A stretch of DNA of 64,000 bases from the NCBI RefSeq assembly GCF_000004195.4, contig NC_030678.2:131345104-131409103 (forward strand), read 5' to 3'. The position numbers and the translations under genes were made by a program. How positions within the stretch are numbered: position 1 is the first letter of the stretch; the number at the start of each line of letters is the position of its first letter. Below, in pieces: positions 56,622 through 64,000 of the stretch. The DNA is from Xenopus tropicalis. Its lineage: Eukaryota > Chordata > Amphibia > Anura > Pipidae. Under the pieces are notes generated by a model, which was given only the letters and a program-made list of their open reading frames with translations, was not told where the DNA came from and searched no databases.

Positions 56622-57011
56622 TTAAAGGAGAAGGAAAGTCATTTTGGCATTTTACTGCCAATATTTACTGCAAATAGAGTCACCACATTAGTGCCATTTT
56701 AAGTGCCTTCCTGCTTGCAGCTTAGCCCTTATAGCTCAGCTCACATATTCCTATGGGTGGGGGGAGGGGGTTCTTAGCATTCTTGTGGGAGGGGGGAGCA
56801 GGAGAGAGCTGCAGAGACTCTGGCCCCTGGAATGAAGCATTATTCTGAGAGAGGAATTCAGATACCCTAAGAACATTTTTACAAAAAAGGAGACAAGAAA
56901 TCCTGTGTTTCTTTTGATAGAGGACTTAGTGCAGCATTTCTGTGAGTGATTATGGCTATATAAAACTTTCTGATAAAGCTTACTTAGTTTTTACCTTTCC
57001 TTCTCCTTTAA
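56622..57011. mobile_element. T2-type MITE, 390 bp
   Basis: It starts TTAAAGGAGAAGGAAAGTCA and ends ACCTTTCCTTCTCCTTTAA, with TTAA at both ends. It is the most complete copy in the window of the subtype also present at 6915 and 19269. The interior contains GGGTTCTTAGCATTCTTGTG and AGGAGACAAGAAATCCTGTG. Confidence 0.9.
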
Positions 57012-57320
57012 AAGGAAAATATATCCCTTTTTTGTCATGAACTTTCAGAATTAAATATTTGCTTACATTTGTATACAAACATACATAATTCCTCAGACTT
57101 AGAGAAACATGAGGCCTGTCACTGAACAATTTGAAATAATTTCACCTTGTTCCATGTTAAGGTGATGTAAATTCTGTAAAGCCTTTACTAGCTGTCAGAA
57201 AGGTATGATGACTCTTAAACAGATCAAACTGTTGGGAACCTTATTTCTATCTATAACCCTAAATTTTACTTTACGGAAATTCTACGGTACATTTTAACAA
57301 AATAGGGTAAACTATATGTA
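57012..57320. other. Unassigned AT-rich DNA
   Basis: No feature recognised. Confidence 0.45.
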
Positions 57321-57328
57321 TCTGTAGG

Positions 57329-57455
57329 TAGTGATGGGTGAAATGATTTGGCAGGCAAAAAATGCTGCATGCAACAATTTTGCCATTACGCAAACCTTTT
57401 ACAAGATTCACAAATTTTTTGGCAAAGCAAAACTTGACAGATTTGCTCATCACTA
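57329..57455. mobile_element. hAT MITE of TAGTGATGAG family, 127 bp, perfect target duplication
   Basis: It starts TAGTGATGGGTGAAATGATT and ends CAGATTTGCTCATCACTA. TCTGTAGG flanks it exactly at 57321-57328 and 57456-57463. It is the shortest two-ended copy here and shows an internal deletion derivative. Confidence 0.92.
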
Positions 57456-57469
57456 TCTGTAGGTGTTAG

Positions 57470-57970
57470 TCACCCAAGGACAGACTGCAGGGTGCTTACA
57501 CTGAATGGTCCCCTTGTTATAAGAACTACTGGACCTGCTACAGGCTAGAGAACTGTGCAGCCACAGATAGAAGCAGTAACTCAGAAAGGCAGACACCTGC
57601 CCAGATGTTAGGGCAGTCTGTGAGGGAAGCACCATTTAGAAATCAGAGACATGCAGCACCAAGGGATAAGACTAAGCGGATGGTCAGGAAACAAGCCAAA
57701 ATAATACACAGGAATCAAACAGCAATGCATAGGATTAGGAATTAGCAAGGTCAGACAGGCAGATTTCACAATAGTATTTTCTAACAAAGCACAAATGCTA
57801 AACTAACATTTAATGGAACTTGGTTGCTCAGGCAAGGAGCAAAGCAAGGCAAGGTCTATAAAGGGATTTCTCCTATTGCTCATTGGGGGAGAGGTGAAGG
57901 TAAGATTAACCTCTACCATTGCTGAACCCGCACCTGTCAATGGGTAAAGTACTTAAGTGTTTTATAAAGT
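57470..57970. repeat. Possible dispersed repeat related to 42640-43110
   Basis: CAG-rich sequence with TTGGTTGCTCAGGCAAGGAG and GATTAACCTCTACCATTGCT resembles the 42640-43110 stretch. I recall similar sequence as a frog retroelement on one strand but cannot confirm it. Confidence 0.4.
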
Positions 57971-58734
57971 GAATAACGGCACATTAGGGAGGCAGTGGTA
58001 TTGGTATTGAACTGCAACTCAAGGTGAAGCAGTTGGTAGAAATATAGAGGGGTCTCTAAGTAAAACTATTTCAAAAACCTTCAGATAATAGGAATCATTT
58101 GTGAAACAACTGGGAAATATTGACTTTTCTTAGATAAAAGTCTTGAAAAGGTCCATTCATTACATTCATACATACATGCATGTTATTAGGAGCAAAGTAA
58201 TCCATCTGTATGGGTTTTCTTTTTTTCATTATTTGTTTTTTTTAGAATTTTTTTGTGATGTATAAATCATGGGCATAAGTTGCTGGTTGGAGCAAACCTA
58301 AGATCCCTCTAAGGTAGTGCACCCTAATAAAACTGCAAGCTATTCTGCCTTCTGCTCACACAACATAACTGTACTGGTTACATGGATGCTCACCATTTAT
58401 ACCAATTTATACCAAATTCAAGGGAAGATAGTTGGGATAAAACTCACACAACCTTTTTAAGTTGCATTTTTTATTCTCAAGCAATAGCATTTTTAAAAAA
58501 ATTAAAAATAGAATAGTTGCATTTGCATTTTGCAAATGAAATTGCGTTATTCCATTCATTTTTAATGAGGCTGTAAAAATCTCAAATGTTTTAATAAACT
58601 TGCAAAAAAGAAAAGCTGATTAGAATCTTCAGAAACATTTCCCATTGACTTCTAAAAATACCCAGTAGCTTTTGGTAGAAAAAAAAATTCACCTTTTTAA
58701 TATAATATATTGTGACTATTTGAGTTTTTTAAAG
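57971..58734. other. Unassigned AT-rich DNA
   Basis: No feature recognised. Confidence 0.45.
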
Positions 58735-58815
58735 TAATGATGAGCGAATCTGTCCCATCTCACTTCGCCGAAAAATTTGCTAATTTGCTGAAAAATGTGT
58801 GTGTTTTTTTTTTTA
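58735..58815. mobile_element. hAT MITE of TAGTGATGAG family, one end only
   Basis: TAATGATGAGCGAATCTGTC starts at 58735 with the family interior TTCGCCGAAAAATTTG. It stops at a T run near 58803-58815. No exact 8-bp flank match; TTTTAAAG (left) and TTTTAACA (right of the T run) agree at 6 of 8 positions. Confidence 0.65.
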
Positions 58816-59309
58816 ACACAGCCGCAGAATTTCTTTAATCTTTTAATGTTCTGTCATGCAAAAATATGTGACAGCTAAGCAAGGTTTCATAAACGACTGA
58901 CTGTTCATTTATATAAATGTTCAAAAAAACAAATTATACAAGAAGTAAAGATAAAAAGGTTTCAGTGTTCCTGTCTCTCTACATTAATAAACAAAAAAAA
59001 GCACCAAATATTCTCCTGCTTTTACTTTATTGGAGGCTGTGTTTGTTAAAGCTAAACAGCATAAAATAGACAATATCCTGCTTGGTTAGATTTTAACGAC
59101 CAAGCTTGTTGCTTACAGATAGACCCCCAAACAATTGTATGTGGAAAATAAACAAACCATGTTATTTATTATACAGAATTATTTATAGAAATCGCTTGTT
59201 AATATAACATTCATGAAAAATGTTACATGGTAGCTTCTCTAGCATACTCAAAACTGTTGCTTTTAAGCATACACAACACACAACAGCAGCACAATGCCAC
59301 TTTATATGA
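58816..59309. other. Unassigned AT-rich DNA
   Basis: No feature recognised. Confidence 0.45.
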
Positions 59310-59317
59310 CATCTGAG

Positions 59318-59657
59318 TAGTGTTGGGCGAAATGTTTTGCCAGGCATGGATTTGCAGGTAATTTCCGCGTTTCGACCATGGCGGATTGTTTCGCGAAACG
59401 GGTGAAAAAATTTGCCATGGAAAAATTCACTGAGCGTCCAAAAATTGTCGCCTGCGACAAAAGAATAGCCGCAGGCTACAAAAGAATAGCCGCGGGCGAC
59501 AAAAGAATAGCCGCGGGCGACAAAAAAATAACCACGGGCGACAAAAAAATAACCACGGGCGACAAAAAAAAGGCGTGGGCGACAAAAAAATAGTCACGTG
59601 CGACAATTTTTTTCGCCGTTTCGCAGATCTTTTGAAAGACAGATTCGCTCATCACTA
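59318..59657. mobile_element. hAT MITE of TAGTGATGAG family, 340 bp, perfect target duplication
   Basis: It starts TAGTGTTGGGCGAAATGTTT and ends AGATTCGCTCATCACTA. CATCTGAG flanks it exactly at 59310-59317 and 59658-59665. The interior has a 21-bp tandem array (59455-59606). Many CpGs are retained, so it is probably one of the youngest copies here. Confidence 0.94.
59455..59606. repeat. 21-bp tandem array inside the hAT MITE, about seven units
   Basis: Units such as CGACAAAAGAATAGCCGCGG start at 59455, 59476, 59497, 59518, 59539, 59560 and 59580, 21 bp apart except one of 20. Because 21 is a multiple of three, the plus-strand frame 59378-59593 encodes a heptad repeat GDKRIAA/GDKKITT. It has no support as a gene. 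Confidence 0.93.
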
Positions 59658-59665
59658 CATCTGAG

Positions 59666-61030
59666 GTCTCTATTGGTGCTTGCATTTTGTATTAGGATTT
59701 TATGAACATTAAAGGATAAGTGAGGGTTTTATTTATCATAAAAGCCCTAAAAAGATATTGTATGTACTGTATTCTAGATTCTGTATGACAAGTAGCTCAA
59801 CTTCAGCTCTCTCAGCTACTTCCTAGTCTAGCATGAACTCCACCCCCTTCTCTTTGCTGAGCTCTCTTTTAATCTTCGACTGTGAAAATGGTCAAGCAGA
59901 GACTTGTTATTCTGGGGGTTGTATAGAGTCATTTTAGAGGCAGAAAAAAAAGTTTTACTTATTATATAACTACAGGTGCACAATATTAAGAGCTATTTAC
60001 TTATGCAAGTGCAGTTTACAAGGTGTAATTTCAGATGCATGTTTTTTACCCAGAATGCAGCATTTTCATCATAATTCCAGCATAATTGTAGATGCACAGT
60101 TGAGCTTGCAGTTTGAAATGGATGCAATTGCGTTAGCCTGGATGGTATCATTTCCGGTGCTCTGTGTCAAAGCGTCATGATTCTTTAAGTCAGCTGCATG
60201 TAGGGAAGTGCCAGCCTTTAAAAAATATGACCAGAGGTAAATAGTTAGGGCCAGCATATGGGGGGGGGGGGGGTTCCTAGATGTGGTATGGTGGCTTACC
60301 AATTTTATGATCAAAATACCCCCCTCTTTCTTTTTTACATGTCTACAGCTGAAACATTGCATTTAACACTATTTATAAGAAAAATATTTTTTTTTTGCGG
60401 TTACATGCAGTGTCTGTTATTATTACCCAAATAGATAATAATGATATTAATAAAAAAAAATGAAAGTTTTACTGGTAGTGACATTTTAGTACTGCCAGTT
60501 TTAGGAGGTGTATTGCTGCGTTGTGCTGTGTCCTTTTCATCATGTCCAGGGCATCATCCAACAGATAACGTCTCTCATAATCACCACCTGTATGTAAGTA
60601 ATGATTTCAAATATACAGTACAAAATAGTTAGTTAATACAAAAACATTTATTTTATATGCCATTAGAGAGTCAGAGAAGGAGAGTTATTTGGTATACCAG
60701 TTATAGCAACAAAAAGGAAAGAAGGCATTGCTTAGAACAACAAAATATTAATACAGAAAAAGAAACTAAATTAAGTTGGAAACATCTAAAAGCAACTCAT
60801 TAGGGATTTTGTAATATTTACTGGTAAATGAATAATGATACACATTTCATACAAACAAAATTATTTATTTACCAAAATGTCTACTGTTTTCTGATTCCAA
60901 AGCATGCAATTTTCCCACCAAATGTCTCTTTATCAGTTTGTGTTTCATGGAAGTGACAGGTGTTTTTGACATAACACAGCAGGTTGATGTTACACAAGCC
61001 AGTGATGCAGAGCACAGTCAGAGACAGCTG
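59666..61030. other. Unassigned DNA
   Basis: A G14 run lies at 60260-60273. Short frames have no domains. Confidence 0.4.
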
Positions 61031-61855
61031 AATGGTGCCCTGACCTCATACCTCACCAAGTGTGGCCTTTTGTTATCTCTATGTAACTTATTTTATTATT
61101 AGAATGTCTAACATTGCCCTAATTATCTATTTTTGCATTACATTATTTTTGCATGTTAGTATAAAGATTTACAATATAATCAGAGTCAGAAAAAACACCT
61201 TAACTTATATACTGTATATAAGTTATATAATAGTTAGGCAAATTATGTAAAAGTCATATCGTTTTTAATTTTTTTCTATTCCTCCTATTATTCACTGCAA
61301 AGGAGAATTACATTACAAAGTAATATCACATCCCTTAAACAGCATCTCACAATGAACAATTATTTTCTTTATTTTCTGCCCCACTTCTAGTATATTGTGC
61401 CCTATCCTGGTACCTCACCAAGTGTTTTGTTATCTTTATGTACCTTGGTTTACTTATAGCATGTCTAACATTGCCCTAATTATCTATTTTTGAATTACAT
61501 TATTAATTAGTCTTTTGGTAGAATAACAAAAATATTATAATTACTGTGATAAAAGAATCTCAATATAATCAGAGAGTCTGCCAAAATAATCCCTATACTG
61601 TGTATATATATATATAGTTTACCTAACTATTTATATCTTGTTGCTGACTTTCTGATTATATATTTATATAATCAGAAAGTCAGCAACAAGATATAAATAG
61701 TTAGGTAAATGATATAAAAGCATATAGCTTTTTCATTTTTTTCTATTTCTCCTATTATTCACTGCAAAGGAGAAAGGCATTGCAAAGTAATATCACATCC
61801 CATAAACAGCATCTCATAATGAACAATTATTTGCTTTATTTTCTGCCCCATTTGT
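61031..61855. repeat. Segmental tandem duplication, two units of ~365 and ~465 bp
   Basis: Unit A (61031-61395) and unit B (61396-61855) share ACCTCACCAAGTG (61050, 61412), GTCTAACATTGCCCTAATTA, ATTATTCACTGCAAAGGAGA, CACATCCCTTAAACAGCATC-like sequence and TTATTTTCTGCCCCA in the same order. The offset grows from 362 bp at the left to 467 bp at the right because unit B contains an extra palindromic insertion at 61618-61709. Confidence 0.88.
61618..61709. repeat. Perfect 45-bp palindrome arms, 2-nt centre
   Basis: The arms 61618-61662 and 61665-61709 are exact reverse complements (left arm begins TTTACCTAACTATTTATATC; right arm ends GATATAAATAGTTAGGTAAA). Unit A of the duplication has only one divergent half of this sequence. 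Confidence 0.95.
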
Positions 61856-61954
61856 TGTATATATTTAACAAGGCTGGTAAAATAGCCTGCAAGTAATAAT
61901 TACTAATGTATTTTTTCTTCAGTTTTCTGATATGCCATTATTATTGAGTCTGGA

Positions 61955-62188
61955 AAAAAATGGTGAAACTGAGAAAATGGTGAGTGGCAAAAAAAAAAAT
62001 TGTGTGCATGAAAAAAATTATCTTGCGTGTCACGAAAAATTGTTGCATGCGTCATTTTTTTTCATGCACAACAATTTTTTTTAACGCACGTCATTTTTTT
62101 TGTCCCGTGAGACAATTTTTTTATGCGGGCAAACAAAAAGTCAGGTGCCGAATTTTGTTGCCGGAAATTCTAATTTCAACTATCACTA
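61955..62188. mobile_element. hAT MITE of TAGTGATGAG family, decayed
   Basis: The right end TTTCAACTATCACTA and the interior (GTGTGCATGAAAAAAATTAT facing TTTTTTTCATGCACAACAAT) belong to the family. The left terminus is missing and there is no matching flank. Confidence 0.65.
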
Positions 62189-62209
62189 ATAGGGAATAAA
62201 GTATCCCCT

Positions 62210-62402
62210 AGTGTAAAAATTAAGATATTTTAAGTTCAAAAACCATACAAAGGCACAACGCTGAAGACCAAGTGCTTTTATTGAGTTCATGGAACTCTGA
62301 GGTGACTTATAGGTGACAATATACATTATACACAAGTGTCAGTGAGTCATGGGAAATAAATTATATGGAGCACCAACTATAATTGATGATGCCACTAAGC
62401 AT
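62210..62402 (-). repeat. Dispersed repeat, family R1, copy 3
   Basis: In reverse complement it reads TAGTTGGTGCTCCATATAAT, GACTCACTGACACTTGTGTA, AAGTCACCTCAGAGTTCCAT and AAAGCACTTGGTCTTCAGCG, the same order as copies 1 and 2. Confidence 0.65.
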
Positions 62403-62850
62403 TTAAGGATATAATAATAATTCATAGCTCTTGTGTATTAAAAATATATTGGACTATACAGATTAGGTAAATTATATTCTTGGAGGTGCAGTTTAGCAGC
62501 AGCTAGTTACAGAAGTTATAGATTTTTGTGTTGCCCTTCAGGAATTATTTTTGCATGGTGAATATGATAGCATGCTATTATTTATGTTAACTTCTAATAA
62601 CTGTACATTGACAAAAAAATGCAAACATTAATGTGATACTTTACATTATAACACATCAAAAGCAGGAATCAAGGCAGGTTCTACTTCATCTGTAGTTTTT
62701 CCATTCTGTGATATACAGTAAGTAAGACATCCTGTACATAAAGTATGTTACCAAAGAACTAAAGACTGGCAAATGACAAGGCTACAAAACTAGGAATTAT
62801 GAGTTTCTGAGTAAGTATATACAGGTAGATAACCTACAGGAACTGTTTAG
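62403..62850. other. Unassigned AT-rich DNA
   Basis: No feature recognised. Confidence 0.45.
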
Positions 62851-62858
62851 CAGTAAAG

Positions 62859-63166
62859 CAGTGATCCCCAACCAGTGGCTCAGGGGCAACATGTTGCTCA
62901 CCAACCCCTTGGATGTTGCTCCCAGTGTCCCCAAAGCAGGTGCTTATTTTTGAATTTCAGTTTAGGAGGCAAGATTTGGTTGTATACAAACCAGGTGTAA
63001 TTGCCAAACAGAGCCTTCTGTAGGCTGCCAGTCAACATAGGGGCTACCAAATAGCCAATTATAGTTCTTATTGGCACCCCCAGGAACCTTTTCCATGTTT
63101 GTGTTGCTCTCCAAAATGTTTTCCTTTTGAAAGTGGCTCACGGGTATAAAAGGTTGGGGATCCCTG
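62859..63166. mobile_element. hAT MITE (CAGTGATCCCCAACC ends), 308 bp
   Basis: It starts CAGTGATCCCCAACCAGTGG and ends GGTTGGGGATCCCTG. The flanks CAGTAAAG (62851-62858) and CCGTAAGG (63167-63174) agree at 6 of 8 positions, compatible with an old 8-bp duplication. Inverted GGCTCA(G/C)GGG words lie just inside each end. I recall this as a very common Xenopus repeat. Confidence 0.88.
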
Positions 63167-63174
63167 CCGTAAGG

Positions 63175-64000
63175 TATGCCTTGTCATAGGGAAACATTCA
63201 CATTTTGACCAAGTTAAGCATCTATCATAATGCAAATATACACACACAACTCTGCTTTCTCTGTGAAAAAAATGTCTGGAGGGCAAACAGTGTAGGAGAC
63301 TCTGGACAGAGGGTTGGAGTTGTCAAATAATATGTCATGCTATCAAACGCTTGCCAGATGTTCAGAGAAAACACAACACCCGTGTTTTACCCTTACTTAG
63401 TGCCCTTGGGACATGAAGCACGTAGGGCCACCAGAGATACTGAACTTTAAAATATAATTTGCAATAAATACTTTGTTACTTTGATTTTTGTGGCCCTTGT
63501 GGAATGCTTGAGTGTCTAGATGCTCCCTTGTTTCTTGCTCATGAGTATGTGTAAACATTTAGAGGAAAGGACAAGGCCTTATGTTACTAACTATAGCAAC
63601 AATGTTGCAAGAGCTTTTGGCAATCCATTTGTAAAATCAATAAATATCTATCTTTCTAACACCCTTGCTATGCTGAGCGAACATAAATAGAGATGCAGTA
63701 GCACCAAGAGATTTTCCACTTGGTAGTGGAAAATAGTCCATATAGTGGATATGTCACTGTATAAAGCTGTGTAATATTTTTATAAAACTATGTAGATGAC
63801 CTTAAAATACATAGTTATTACATATTATATACATATTTTCTGATGGTTTTTAGTTTTCAATAAGAGAATTCTAATGCTTGATTAGGCCTTATTTAGGTCA
63901 TAACAATTGTTCATACATTTAAATACATTTTTTGTAATTTGTAAAAGTCATATGATTCCCCCTATCTATAAGTTAGTAGATAGAACAAATGGATTTACAA
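63175..64000. other. Unassigned AT-rich DNA
   Basis: No gene recognised. A short hairpin TTTTCCACTT / AGTGGAAAA lies at about 63712-63732. Confidence 0.4.

Noticed and set aside
60260..60273. G14 run (also G11 at 38809 and G10 at 43401) as G-quadruplexes
   Set aside because: Single homopolymer runs without further G tracts nearby; more simply read as slippage products.
1..64000. CRISPR array, bacterial operon or prophage
   Set aside because: Nothing prokaryotic is present; repeats, composition and LINE/MITE content are those of a vertebrate nuclear genome.

Overview
This is animal nuclear DNA with no intact protein-coding gene that I can support. It is AT-rich, CpG-poor outside a few young repeats, and packed with small DNA transposons. 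Several repeat families match ones I associate with Xenopus: T2-type MITEs with TTAA ends, hAT MITEs with ends TAGTGATGAGCGAA, TAGAGATGTAGCGAAC and CAGTGATCCCCAACC, a TA-flanked family starting CAGGTATGGGATCCC, and the 'GTAGAGCTTACAATCTAT' repeat. The best reading is an intergenic or long intronic piece of a Xenopus genome, probably X. tropicalis. The species call rests on memory of repeat families, not on a search.

Layout. 0.5-1.2 kb: an inverted repeat and an LTR-like block. 3.6-4.1 kb: a 91-bp minisatellite. 4.5-13.4 kb: dense MITEs, including two hAT copies with perfect 8-bp target-site duplications (5306-5570, 12791-13073), a T2 element that carries another MITE, and a fully palindromic T2 element. 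13.4-24 kb: mostly unassigned AT-rich DNA with scattered MITEs, a near-perfect 100-bp palindrome (17445-17544) and an hAT element with perfect duplications (23332-23875). 24-37 kb: a perfect 37-bp inverted repeat, microsatellites, more MITEs, and a frameshifted LINE reverse transcriptase remnant (36790-37283). 37-52 kb: MITEs, a CpG-rich inverted-repeat element (49740-50272), and repeat-poor stretches that could be conserved noncoding DNA. 52-64 kb: a solo LTR, two T2 elements, several hAT MITEs, a segmental tandem duplication with a perfect 45-bp palindrome, and a last hAT copy.

No set of genes works together here. The only protein relic is the LINE fragment. The longest open frames (up to 143 codons) lie in repeats, use non-ATG starts, or show no recognisable domain. 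The two signals most worth following are (1) a scattered set of palindromic repeats with a hammerhead-ribozyme-like arrangement (CTGATGA, short stem, GAAAC), and (2) two hAT MITE copies that lack one terminal inverted repeat yet keep exact 8-bp target duplications.
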